Assembly (NCBI GenBank): GCA_026193155.1
Contig: JAPHSI010000088.1
Span: forward strand, 1-22,073
DNA length: 22,073 bases
Direction: 5' to 3'
Source of the DNA: Sulfurimonadaceae bacterium
GTDB taxonomy: Bacteria > Campylobacterota > Campylobacteria > Campylobacterales > Sulfurimonadaceae
Below, piece after piece: positions 1-7,425 of the stretch (its first letter is position 1; every line of letters starts with the position of its first letter). The notes under the pieces are model-generated. The model was not told the DNA's origin, made no database searches, and saw only the letters and a program-made list of their open reading frames with translations. The position numbers and the translations under genes are program-made.

Positions 1-417
1 ATCGGAGCATTAAAGTTTTTGAATATAAACTACAAAGAATCAGATTTTAAAAATGCAAAATTATTTGGTCGTTTAAGTAAAATAAATGATAATATAATAG
101 TAGATGTCGGTCACAATCCTTTGGCGGCAGCTTCGATTGTAGATGAGCTTTTGGGAGAGAAATATATATTGATATACAATAGTTATAAAGACAAAGATTA
201 TAAGATGATATTAAAGATACTAAAACCAATAATAAAAGAGGTCCAAATAATCGATATATTTGGGCAAAGAGTAGAAAATAAATCTTCACTTCATCAAATT
301 TTAAAAGATTTAAAGATAGAATACTCACCATACTATGAAATTAGGCCAAATAATAAGTATTTAGTATTTGGTTCATTTAGCGTAGTTGAAACATTTTTAA
401 AAGAGTATGCTAATTAA
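1..417 (+). CDS. folC: Folylpolyglutamate synthase / dihydrofolate synthase, C-terminal part (5' truncated by window)
   Basis: This is the C-terminal (Mur-ligase-like) domain of the enzyme that adds glutamate to folates. The reading frame is open from base 1, so the gene begins upstream; the visible part is 138 codons. The motif VDVGHNPLAA (near 103-132) corresponds to the family's D-x-x-HNP signature, and the end VFGSFSVVETFL matches the typical FolC tail (VFGSF). The TTG at 19 is internal, not a start. The stop codon is directly followed by the ATG of the M23 peptidase gene, so the two are probably cotranscribed and translationally coupled. As I recall it, H. pylori also has folC at the head of the csd2-csd1-ccmA-mfd cluster, which supports the call. 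Confidence 0.88.
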   Translation: MGALKFLNINYKESDFKNAKLFGRLSKINDNIIVDVGHNPLAAASIVDELLGEKYILIYNSYKDKDYKMILKILKPIIKEVQIIDIFGQRVENKSSLHQILKDLKIEYSPYYEIRPNNKYLVFGSFSVVETFLKEYAN

Positions 418-1374
418 ATGAATAACCATTTTACAATTACTATTAATGATGACAACGGGGTTAGACAGTTTAACTTACACCAGATTGTAAAAAAAGTTAT
501 ATGGTATATTTTAGGTTTTTTAACATTTATCGGGATGTTTGCTATCGGTACTATACTCTATCTAAATTATTCCGTAGAGCAAATTGAGATAAAACGTCAA
601 AATACGGAAAAATCGTATGCTGATTTAAAAGCTAAAAATGAAGATTTAGATAAAAGTATGAAAGAGACTCAGGTCGCACTTTTTCTAAAGAAAAAAGAGT
701 TAAATGAGGTTTCTGATTCATTATCTGAAATTGAAACGTTAATAGGTATATCTCCTGTTGATGATAGTTCACTTCAAGAGAGAGTCAGTAAAACAAAATT
801 AAATTCAGAACATATGGCTTCATTACTACAGTTTATTCCAAACGGCTCGCCAGTGGAGTATAAAGGTGTTACAAGTAAATATGGATATAGAATTCATCCT
901 ACACTAAATAGAAAAGAGTTTCATCGTGGTTTAGATATGCGTGCAAAGATGAAAACTCCTGTATATGCAACTGCAGACGGCGTAGTAGAATATGCGGGGT
1001 ATCATAAAAAGAGTGGATTTGGAAAACTAGTTATTTTAGAACATAACTATGGATTTAAATCATATTACGGACATTTAAACAAAGTAGCAGTAAAATACGG
1101 AAAGTTTGTAAAAAAAGGTACACTAATAGCCTATACGGGTAGCTCAGGAATGAGTAGTGGACCACATTTACATTATGAACTAAGATTTTTACATAGGACA
1201 GTTAATCCATTTTATTTTGTAAAATGGAATGTAAAAAACTACAAAGATATATTTGAACAGGAGAAAAAAATACCATGGCAATCTTTAATAACAGCGACAG
1301 CACACATCAAAGTACCACAACCGACACAAACACTACCATTATCACGGCTGGCACTTCAATCAAAGGTGAAATGA
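418..1374 (+). CDS. Membrane-anchored M23 (LytM-type) peptidoglycan endopeptidase, Csd1/Csd2-like
   Basis: Predicted zinc endopeptidase that cuts peptide crosslinks in the periplasm. The 318-aa protein has a short cytoplasmic N-terminus, one membrane helix at about 28-50, a coiled coil at about 53-105 and an M23 domain at about 146-268. The zinc and catalytic residues look intact: H169 and D173 (HxxxD), H219 (YYGHL) and H250/H252 (GPHLHYE). It is therefore probably active, unlike some paralogues in this family that have lost ligands. It sits between folC and a bactofilin gene, the position held in H. pylori by csd2 and csd1, whose products help set helical cell shape. Only one such gene is present here. 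The last ~33 residues are encoded by DNA that also encodes the bactofilin N-terminus in another frame. Which Csd protein it corresponds to cannot be decided by eye. Confidence 0.9.
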   Translation: MNNHFTITINDDNGVRQFNLHQIVKKVIWYILGFLTFIGMFAIGTILYLNYSVEQIEIKRQNTEKSYADLKAKNEDLDKSMKETQVALFLKKKELNEVSDSLSEIETLIGISPVDDSSLQERVSKTKLNSEHMASLLQFIPNGSPVEYKGVTSKYGYRIHPTLNRKEFHRGLDMRAKMKTPVYATADGVVEYAGYHKKSGFGKLVILEHNYGFKSYYGHLNKVAVKYGKFVKKGTLIAYTGSSGMSSGPHLHYELRFLHRTVNPFYFVKWNVKNYKDIFEQEKKIPWQSLITATAHIKVPQPTQTLPLSRLALQSKVK

Positions 1375-1718
1375 ATCTAAAGTGTAACTTATACGTAGAC
1401 GGTGAGTTAGAAGGTAAAATCAACTCTTCTAAAGAGGTTAATATCGGTAAAAACGGACATATTAACGGCGATGTTACTACAAAAAGATTAGTTATACAAG
1501 GTTTTGTAGAGGGTACTCTTCATGCTGACCGTGTTGAAATAAAAGCAAACGGTCATGTTAGAGGTACTGTTGAAGCTTCTGAGTTAGTTATAGAAGCAAA
1601 AGGTATTTTTGAAGGTAACTCTATAGTAAAAGGTGTAAAAGAAGCACCTAAAGCTGTGAATATGCCAAGTAATAACCTTTCTAAAGAAGATATAGATAAA
1701 GAAATAAAAAAGGCGTAG
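1275..1718 (+). CDS. ccmA: Bactofilin (CcmA-like cytoskeletal polymer)
   Basis: A 147-aa protein with a central right-handed beta-helix of regularly spaced Gly/Val/Ile repeats (about 20-120: GTSIKGEM, VDGELEGKI, GHINGDV, GFVEGTL, GHVRGTV), typical of bactofilins. Tails are short and polar: Ser/Thr/Asn-rich at the N-terminus, charged at the C-terminus. Bactofilins polymerise without nucleotide and position wall enzymes; in H. pylori CcmA works with Csd M23 peptidases. The start ATG at 1275 has an AGGAG at 1259-1263 and lies 100 nt inside the upstream peptidase gene. The beta-helix already begins within the overlap, so a later start at 1371 would remove part of the fold. The stop abuts the mfd ATG. 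This ccmA is the H. pylori name, not the cytochrome c maturation gene. Confidence 0.92.
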   Translation: MAIFNNSDSTHQSTTTDTNTTIITAGTSIKGEMNLKCNLYVDGELEGKINSSKEVNIGKNGHINGDVTTKRLVIQGFVEGTLHADRVEIKANGHVRGTVEASELVIEAKGIFEGNSIVKGVKEAPKAVNMPSNNLSKEDIDKEIKKA

Positions 1719-4709
1719 ATGTCCCAGTCTGTTTTTTTTGAGTATCTAAGTAAAAATAAAAAGTTAGACTTAGATGTATTAGTTTGTGAAGATTCACAAG
1801 AAGCGCACTCTTTAGAGAGTGTAGCTAAGTTTTTTAAAAAAGATGTTTTACTTTTTCCGGATTTTCGTCCAGCATATGGAGATGATCTTCGTGTTTATAA
1901 AGAGGAACTACATACTCTTTTTTCAAAGTTAAGACAGTTTTATAAATCCAGCAATAAACCGCTAATAATTTCCCCTTTAAAAACATTGTTATTTCATATG
2001 CCAAAATCTGAGTTATTAGATTCAATAACTTTGGAGTTTGGTGCGACTATTGATTTAAATGACTTTAAATCAAAGATGCTTCACTGGGGTTACAACTTTG
2101 TTGATATGGTGCAAGTAGAGGGTGAAATATCTTTTCGTGGAGACATCATAGATATATATGTACCTGCATCTAAATTGCCCATACGTATATCTTTGTTTGA
2201 TGATGAGATAGAGCAGATAAAATATTTTGAACTAGAATCTCAACGTACAAAAAAAGAGGAACTTGACAGCTTAGAGATAACAAGTGCATTTTTCTCTTTA
2301 GATGAGAGCTCTTATGATAAGTTAATTGAAAAAACGCAATCGAGTGAGTTTGAAGCATTAGTTAAAGATGTCGCATCTCTTGGTCTTTGGCATCTAGAAG
2401 ATATGGCTTATGACTTTTTAGAAAACAAAAAAGTAAAACTTGTACGTAATTTAGAAAATATACTCGCAGATGCATATGCATTAAATAATCCACAATTAAG
2501 TAGAGATAAATTTGATTTAGAGATATTAAATCATTCTGATGAATATAAAGAGTTGGTCGTAGCGGATGTTCATACTCTTTTAAAAGTTCACAAAGATAAA
2601 AAAATAACCATAATAGCCGCAAATGAAGCTGTTATGAAACAAGTTGGATTGTTTGATCTTACAAATGTTACAGAGGTTTATGCCCCTTATATTCTAAATA
2701 TATTAACACCTGATGAAATGGTGATTTCACTAAACAAACCTGATAAAAAACGTCGTCGCAGAAAAAGCTCGATTCTTTTAGATGATTTGAAAAAAGGTGA
2801 TTATGTAGTTCATGAAGATTACGGTGTAGGTATATTTGAGTCAATCGAGCAAACAGAGATACTAGGCGGTGTAAAAGATTTTATAGTCATAAAATATATA
2901 GGTGACGATAAAGTTCTTTTACCTGTTGAAAATCTGGATTATATTGACCGTTACATAGCTTCTGGAGGTTCTGTGCCTGTACTTGACCGTCTTGGAAAAG
3001 GAAGCTTTGGAAAACTAAAAGAGAAAGTTAAAAAGCGTCTTTTAGAGATAGCAGGAGTTATTGTAAACACTGCTGCTGCACGTGCACTGATTAAAGCACC
3101 GAAGATAAACATAGTAAAAAAAGAACTGCAGGAATTTCAATCAAAAGCAGGTTTTGACTATACAGATGACCAAACTCAGGCAATAGATGAGATAATAAAT
3201 CAGATGAGTGGCGGACACATTATGGATAGGCTACTGAGTGGTGATGTCGGTTTTGGTAAGACTGAAGTTGCTATGAATACTATATATGCAGCTTATAAGT
3301 CAGGCTATCAATCTGCTTTAATAGTACCGACGACACTTTTATCTGCTCAGCACTTTAGAAGTCTGGATGACAGGTTTTCTGAGCTTGGCATCAGGTATGC
3401 AAAACTAGACAGATTTGTATCTGCCAAAGATAAAAAAAACGTAACGGCAGCTCTTGCATCTGGTGAGATTGACTGTGTAGTAGGTACTCATGCACTTTTT
3501 GGACTTTCTTTTAAAAAACTGGGTGTAGTTATAGTAGATGAAGAACACAAGTTTGGAGTTAAGCAAAAAGAGAAGATAAAAGAGCTTTATCATAATGTAC
3601 ATATGCTAAGTATGTCTGCAACTCCGATACCACGTTCACTAAATCAGGCACTTAGTTCAATCAAGACTATGTCTCAGTTGCTTACACCTCCAAGTGCAAG
3701 ACAGGGTGTTAGAACTTTTGTTAAAGAGTACAATGAAAAGCTAATAAAAGAAGTAATCCTTCGTGAACTTCGCCGTGGTGGACAAGTTTTTTATGTACAT
3801 AATTCTATAGAGCATATGCCTATAAAACTTGGAGAGATAAAAGCGATACTTCCAGAGCTTCGTGTTGTTATGCTTCACTCTAAAATCTCATCTGCTGAGA
3901 CTGAAAAAGAGCTGCTCAAATTTGAAGCCGGCGAGTATGACATGATGATAGCGACTTCTATCATAGAGAGCGGTATACATATGCCAAGAGTAAACACCAT
4001 CATAGTTGATGGTGCCGACAGATTTGGTATAGCAGACCTGCATCAGCTTCGTGGGCGTGTAGGGCGTGGGGCTTACGAGGGTTTTGCGTACTTTATAGTT
4101 GATAACAAAGAAAACCTTACAGATGAAGCTAAAAAACGCCTGCTAGCTTTAGAGTCTAACTCATTTTTAGGAAGCGGTTCGGTTCTGGCGCATCATGACT
4201 TAGAGATTCGCGGTGGTGGAAACTTGGTCGGAGATGCACAAAGCGGACATATAAAAAACATAGGTTATTCGCTTTATCTTAGAATGTTAGAAGATGCTAT
4301 ACGTGAGCTAAGCAATACTCAAGAATCTACCCGTGACAAGGTTGATATAAAACTTACAATAAGCGCGTATTTGAGTGATGATATAATCAGCGAAGACAGA
4401 TTAAGACTAGATATTTACAGACGTTTATCCGGATGTGAAGAGAGTGTAGAAGTTTATGAGATTCAAGAGGAAGTTATAGACAGATTTGGTGAATTAGATG
4501 CACCTACACGTCAGTTTTTTGAGCTTATGGATATGAAACTACTCGCCCTTGATAAGAAAATAAAAAATATCTCTAACTATGGACAAAACATAACTTTCAC
4601 TTACAAAAATGACAGCAAAGAGAGTATAAAATCAGAAAGTAAAGATGATGACGACATCATAAAGTCTGTGCTTTACTATCTTAGAAATGCAAAGCCTAAG
4701 ACTATATAA
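1719..4709 (+). CDS. mfd: Transcription-repair coupling factor Mfd
   Basis: DNA translocase that pushes stalled RNA polymerase off lesions and recruits UvrA. The 996-aa protein is shorter than E. coli Mfd (1148 aa). Domains in order: a degenerate UvrB-like N-terminal region (about 1-330), a CarD-like RNA polymerase interaction domain near 352-415 (GDYVVHEDYGVGIFE), a RecG-like helicase core with Walker A GDVGFGKT at 508-515, DEEH box at 607-610, SATPIPR near 632 and the QLRGRVGRG motif VI, then a C-terminal TRCF domain near 870-960. The ATG follows the bactofilin stop with no gap. A hairpin at the stop codon probably ends the operon. All helicase motifs are present; no frameshift was seen. 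Confidence 0.97.
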   Translation: MSQSVFFEYLSKNKKLDLDVLVCEDSQEAHSLESVAKFFKKDVLLFPDFRPAYGDDLRVYKEELHTLFSKLRQFYKSSNKPLIISPLKTLLFHMPKSELLDSITLEFGATIDLNDFKSKMLHWGYNFVDMVQVEGEISFRGDIIDIYVPASKLPIRISLFDDEIEQIKYFELESQRTKKEELDSLEITSAFFSLDESSYDKLIEKTQSSEFEALVKDVASLGLWHLEDMAYDFLENKKVKLVRNLENILADAYALNNPQLSRDKFDLEILNHSDEYKELVVADVHTLLKVHKDKKITIIAANEAVMKQVGLFDLTNVTEVYAPYILNILTPDEMVISLNKPDKKRRRRKSSILLDDLKKGDYVVHEDYGVGIFESIEQTEILGGVKDFIVIKYIGDDKVLLPVENLDYIDRYIASGGSVPVLDRLGKGSFGKLKEKVKKRLLEIAGVIVNTAAARALIKAPKINIVKKELQEFQSKAGFDYTDDQTQAIDEIINQMSGGHIMDRLLSGDVGFGKTEVAMNTIYAAYKSGYQSALIVPTTLLSAQHFRSLDDRFSELGIRYAKLDRFVSAKDKKNVTAALASGEIDCVVGTHALFGLSFKKLGVVIVDEEHKFGVKQKEKIKELYHNVHMLSMSATPIPRSLNQALSSIKTMSQLLTPPSARQGVRTFVKEYNEKLIKEVILRELRRGGQVFYVHNSIEHMPIKLGEIKAILPELRVVMLHSKISSAETEKELLKFEAGEYDMMIATSIIESGIHMPRVNTIIVDGADRFGIADLHQLRGRVGRGAYEGFAYFIVDNKENLTDEAKKRLLALESNSFLGSGSVLAHHDLEIRGGGNLVGDAQSGHIKNIGYSLYLRMLEDAIRELSNTQESTRDKVDIKLTISAYLSDDIISEDRLRLDIYRRLSGCEESVEVYEIQEEVIDRFGELDAPTRQFFELMDMKLLALDKKIKNISNYGQNITFTYKNDSKESIKSESKDDDDIIKSVLYYLRNAKPKTI

Positions 4710-4721
4710 TTCAGGCTTTGC
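4689..4721. terminator. Stem-loop shared by convergent genes, candidate bidirectional terminator
   Basis: A perfect 9-bp inverted repeat, GCAAAGCCT at 4689-4697 and AGGCTTTGC at 4713-4721, with a 15-nt loop. It covers the end of mfd and touches the stop codon of the convergent small gene. Neither strand has a strong T-tract after the stem (TATTTATTA follows on the plus strand), so efficiency is uncertain. Confidence 0.5.
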
Positions 4722-4957
4722 TATTTATTACAATCTTTTAATCTTGAGTGAAGGTTGTTGATTGCTTCTACAAAATCTTCAAATTGTTTCCAATTATTGA
4801 AGGTTGCTCTTTCACCATTATATGCTTCACCAACAGGTCCAATTACAATTTCTGGTACTGCGTGATTATCTAGCACTTCTACTTGACGTGGTTTACATTC
4901 AACTCTTGGATTGTTATTTAATGATACTTCTTCATCAAAGAAAAAAAGTGTGCCCAT
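4721..4957 (-). CDS. Conserved-looking small hypothetical protein, 78 aa
   Basis: Family not recognised. A small soluble acidic protein starting MGTLFFFDEEVSL and ending with a probable amphipathic helix (WKQFEDFVEAINNLHSRLKD). There is no signal peptide or membrane helix; it has two Cys, one near the middle (VECKP) and one near the end (DCNK). The start was placed at the ATG at 4957 because AAGGAG lies 5 nt upstream (4963-4968); an in-frame start 24 nt earlier has no such site. A TATAAT at 5009-5014 supplies a plausible promoter, so it is probably monocistronic. It converges on mfd and shares the hairpin at its stop codon. The good ribosome binding site and promoter make it a likely real gene. 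Confidence 0.75.
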   Translation of the reverse strand: MGTLFFFDEEVSLNNNPRVECKPRQVEVLDNHAVPEIVIGPVGEAYNGERATFNNWKQFEDFVEAINNLHSRLKDCNK

Positions 4958-5008
4958 AATTACTCCTTGTTTTTTATACAATTATTTTAACTTAAAATAA
5001 AAAATATC

Positions 5009-5014
5009 ATTATA
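5009..5014 (-). promoter_or_regulatory. Putative -10 element for the 78-aa gene
   Basis: A perfect TATAAT on the minus strand, directly after the stop codon of the upstream CPBP gene and about 52 nt before the ATG at 4957. In Campylobacterota the -35 box is usually replaced by T-rich periodicity, so a -10 alone is expected. Confidence 0.45.
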
Positions 5015-5671
5015 TTAATACCCATTATTATGGTAAAAAAACTCTCCTAAACCTACCGTAAATATCAAAACCCCATAAAGTGAATGCTCGATTATTACAA
5101 GTTTTAAACAGCTTGTTTTTTTGTAGCTACTTGCAAACATCAAACCGCCAAGTATAGTGAATATAACAGCTAGTATATTTCCAAACGCTACATGTACAAA
5201 ACCAAAAGCAAGGGCATTTGCCCATATTAGAGTAAACTCGGAAAAATTTAAAGAGTACCTAAAAAAGAAAAACTGCCTAAATACCAATTCTTGCGGTATA
5301 ACTGAAAACAGTGGATAAAAGATTATTATGGCTAAATAGATATATGGTTGATTTTGTATTAACTCAAACAACTTGTTTTGGTATAACACGTATGTAAAAA
5401 GAAAAATTATCAAGCTTACTAGAACAAACCTTTTTAGAATGTAGTAAAGCTCGTTTATTTCAAATTTATTGGAGAAAACACTCTGTTTGTATAGCCTAAG
5501 TAAGGTATAAGTATATATAGACACAAGCCATAAAGATGGGATAATCATATACTTGGGAAGTGAGTGCGTTAAAAAAAGTAAAGGAAGTATAATAAATATA
5601 GCACTAAATTCTATTAATAGTTTTATTTTCATGAGTGCATTATAGATAAGTTTTATTACCGATTTATACAC
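5015..5671 (-). CDS. CPBP-family (CAAX/Abi-type) intramembrane metalloprotease-like protein
   Basis: A 218-aa hydrophobic protein with about six membrane segments. Three motifs of the CPBP glutamic-type intramembrane protease family are visible: motif 1 as PQELVFR (Q127, E128, R132, where the usual form is EExxxR), motif 2 as FGFVH (F157, H160) and motif 3 as EHSLYG (H196). The second Glu, Arg and both His are kept; the first Glu is Gln. Relatives process prenylated proteins or bacteriocin-type peptides, but no substrate can be inferred here. The start is uncertain: GTG at 5671 lacks a clear ribosome binding site. An in-frame ATG at 5632 lies just after a TATAAT (5639-5644), which would imply a leaderless message. 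It is divergent from the phosphoesterase gene. Confidence 0.82.
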   Translation of the reverse strand: MYKSVIKLIYNALMKIKLLIEFSAIFIILPLLFLTHSLPKYMIIPSLWLVSIYTYTLLRLYKQSVFSNKFEINELYYILKRFVLVSLIIFLFTYVLYQNKLFELIQNQPYIYLAIIIFYPLFSVIPQELVFRQFFFFRYSLNFSEFTLIWANALAFGFVHVAFGNILAVIFTILGGLMFASSYKKTSCLKLVIIEHSLYGVLIFTVGLGEFFYHNNGY

Positions 5672-5732
5672 GAAAAATAGCGAGTTTTTAAATTATGGTA
5701 AAATTCAAAAAAATTTGTATAAAAGATAGTAG

Positions 5733-6542
5733 ATGAAAATAGCATTTATAGGTGATATAGTAGGCAAGCCCGGACGTGACATGTTAAAAGAGCACCTGCC
5801 AAAACTAAAAAAAGAACATAATATAGACTTTGTAATAGCAAACTACGAAAATGCTTCTCACGGTTTTGGTCTTACAACCAAAAATGCAAATGAGCTTTTA
5901 TCTTACGGTATAGACGTTATGACAGGCGGTAACCACTCTTGGGATAAAAAAGAGGTAGTAGCTTTGTTTGATACACACGAGATTCTTCGTCCGCATAACT
6001 ATCCGGCTGAGGTAGAAGGCACCGGATGCAAGGTTTATGATATAGGCTCTGAAAAACTTGCAGTACTAAACCTTATGGGACACTACGCTATGCCTATGTG
6101 TGAGAACGGGTTTCGCGTGGCTCAAAGTACTGTTGCATCTCTGCATGAAGATGGTGTTGAAAATATATTTATAGATTTTCATGCAGAAGCTTCTAGTGAA
6201 AAACGCGGACTTATGATGCTTCTTCAGGGAAGTGTTTCAGCTATAATAGGTACGCATACGCATGTAAGCAGCGATGACTTTCAAATAGCTAACGGTACAG
6301 CATACCTAAGCGATATGGGTCTGACAGGATGCCGTGACAATGTCATAGGCATGGATGCAAAGACACCGCTAAAACAGTTTCTTACAGGGATGAGAGGTCA
6401 TTTTGACATACCTAAAAAATGTAAAAAAATCCTTCAAATGGCTGTTATGGATATAGATGCAGGTAGATGCTCTAGTGCTTATAAACTAAAAGTATTTGAT
6501 AATGGAAACATTATTAAAACAGATGCGTGGTTAGAGGACTAG
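5733..6542 (+). CDS. YmdB-family metallophosphoesterase (TIGR00282-type)
   Basis: A 269-aa cytosolic binuclear-metal phosphoesterase, the usual length for the family. The metal and active-site pattern is complete: D8 (FIGDIVGKPGR), E39-N40 (ANYENASHG), N67-H68 (GGNHSWD), H150 (DFHAEASSEK), and H175 and H177 (GTHTHV). The Bacillus subtilis member, YmdB, hydrolyses 2',3'-cyclic nucleotides and affects biofilm and motility decisions; the role in Campylobacterota is not established. It has its own upstream region shared with the divergent CPBP gene, where TAAAAT at 5699-5704 could be a -10. Its last 4 nt overlap the convergent hypothetical gene. E. coli ymdB is an unrelated macrodomain gene, so no symbol is given. 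Confidence 0.92.
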   Translation: MKIAFIGDIVGKPGRDMLKEHLPKLKKEHNIDFVIANYENASHGFGLTTKNANELLSYGIDVMTGGNHSWDKKEVVALFDTHEILRPHNYPAEVEGTGCKVYDIGSEKLAVLNLMGHYAMPMCENGFRVAQSTVASLHEDGVENIFIDFHAEASSEKRGLMMLLQGSVSAIIGTHTHVSSDDFQIANGTAYLSDMGLTGCRDNVIGMDAKTPLKQFLTGMRGHFDIPKKCKKILQMAVMDIDAGRCSSAYKLKVFDNGNIIKTDAWLED

Positions 6543-6982
6543 GCAGTTAGCTGATAGTACTTGTCATTTGCCATATAAGTATCTATCATTTTAGTTCTTA
6601 ATGTCGGCTCTTTAAGGACTCTATCAGAGTTGTCTTCTATTTGTTTAGCTGTTTTTGGATACTTTATCATTAAAGAAAACATTGTTGAGTTTGCAGCATA
6701 AGCCATCGGAGCTTTTATTTGAGAGTTTACACTAGAGAATTTACTCATGTTAGATTGAGCGGTTTCTTGTTTAAGTTGAGAGTTTATTCTTTCTTTGACA
6801 CTTAAAGTTTTGTATTTCGAAATATAGTTAATAGGGCTACTAAGCGTTGTATTTGGGTTAGAAACCTCATTCTTATTTAGATTTATCTCAAACAGTTTTG
6901 AAGTAGAATAGTTTTGCTTATTTTTTGTTGTTTTATTATCAGTATGAGTACTTAAGTAAGTATTATAAGATGAAACAAACAA
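6539..6982 (-). CDS. Hypothetical soluble protein, 147 aa, Asn/Ser/Thr-rich N-terminus
   Basis: Family not recognised. The N-terminal half is polar and low in complexity (MFVSSYNTYLSTHTDNK and onward, many N, T, S and K), as in disordered regions. The C-terminal half (about 85-147) looks helical, with LMIKYPKTAKQIEDNS and a Tyr-rich end. There is no signal peptide, membrane segment or Cys. The start is a TTG at 6982, supported by GAGG 7 nt upstream and a TATAAT at 7029-7034. It runs convergent to the phosphoesterase gene, overlapping it by 4 nt, and its 5' side faces the large structured gap. The sense of the reading frame is supported by the expression signals rather than by homology. Confidence 0.65.
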   Translation of the reverse strand: MFVSSYNTYLSTHTDNKTTKNKQNYSTSKLFEINLNKNEVSNPNTTLSSPINYISKYKTLSVKERINSQLKQETAQSNMSKFSSVNSQIKAPMAYAANSTMFSLMIKYPKTAKQIEDNSDRVLKEPTLRTKMIDTYMANDKYYQLTA

Positions 6983-7028
6983 ATTAGAACCTCATTTAAA
7001 TTTTAATTAGTCAATGCACTTTTATGTT

Positions 7029-7034
7029 ATTATA
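7029..7034 (-). promoter_or_regulatory. Putative -10 element for the 147-aa gene
   Basis: TATAAT on the minus strand, about 47 nt upstream of the TTG start at 6982. No -35 box is evident, as usual for this phylum. The region is A/T-rich, so chance matches are common. Confidence 0.4.
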
Positions 7035-7165
7035 GTATATTTAAGTATAAAAGTTATATATCCATGTAATCATTTTGCTACTATATTTAAAAATATATTT
7101 TTACTAGAATAGTATTGTGGTTTTAGAAATTACTTTGTTCGCATAATATTAATATTTTTTTAACA

Positions 7166-7305
7166 ACTTTGAGCAAAGTAAAAAAGTCTTTGTTTTAACT
7201 TGCCGTTAAAGACTTGAACTATGTAGTGCTAGGACTTTATTTACATCGAATGTACAGGTTTTATAAACCTAATGGGGAAACATGATTTAAATGTAATAAA
7301 AGTCC
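7166..7305. other. Structured intergenic element, candidate small RNA or DNA-structure site
   Basis: Three consecutive inverted repeats. First, ACTTT/AAAGT at 7166-7170 and 7175-7179 with a 4-nt loop. Second, AAGTCTTT/AAAGACTT at 7184-7191 and 7208-7215, whose loop can add AAC/GTT (7197-7199, 7205-7207). Third, a 74-nt element closed by GGACTTT/AAAGTCC at 7232-7238 and 7299-7305. Inside it are TACAT/ATGTA (7242-7246, 7250-7254), AGGTTT/AAACCT (7256-7261, 7265-7270, triloop TAT) and ACAT/ATGT (7280-7283, 7291-7294). The ACAT and ATGT copies can pair in another way: TTACAT 7241-7246 with ATGTAA 7291-7296, and ATGT 7250-7253 with ACAT 7280-7283. That gives a long rod instead of a cloverleaf. No known RNA family was recognised, the strand is undecided, and no T-tract follows on either side. 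Confidence 0.5.
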
Positions 7306-7392
7306 GATGCAAAAGAAATCACTTTGTTATTTTCACCTAAAAACTTCTTACCTAATTTTTTCCTTTGAAACCTTTTTGTAATCATATTTTGA

Positions 7393-7398
7393 TACAAT
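7393..7398 (+). promoter_or_regulatory. Putative -10 element of the two-component operon
   Basis: TACAAT, 27 nt before the response regulator ATG; GAGG lies 8 nt upstream of the start codon. Transcription from here would begin near 7405 and exclude the upstream stem-loops, so those would not be a leader of this gene unless another promoter is used. Confidence 0.5.
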
Positions 7399-7425
7399 AT
7401 TTACTATATTTATATCGAGGTAATA

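Larger units (their letters stand above)
6983..7425. other. 443-bp non-coding gap between divergent genes
   Basis: No convincing ORF in either strand. The left part (6983-7160) is very A/T-rich and holds the likely promoter of the minus-strand 147-aa gene. The middle (7166-7305) holds three successive stem-loops described separately. The right part (7306-7425) holds the promoter and ribosome binding site of the response regulator. The gap is exceptional in a window where most neighbours overlap or lie within 60 bp. Confidence 0.7.

Noticed and set aside
5015..6982. A phage-defence island (CPBP/Abi protein plus phosphoesterase and unknown genes)
   Set aside because: The phosphoesterase is a widespread core gene, the CPBP call alone does not imply abortive infection, and no toxin, nuclease or mobility gene accompanies it.
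7232..7305. The 74-nt cloverleaf as a tRNA gene
   Set aside because: Size and the 7-bp closing stem fit, but there is no D-loop GG, no TTCRA-type T-loop and no proper 5-bp anticodon stem, and extra bases lie between the last arm and the closing stem.
7166..7305. Integron attC site or mobile-element end
   Set aside because: No GTTRRRY/RYYYAAC core sites, no flanking target duplication seen, and no integrase or transposase in the window.
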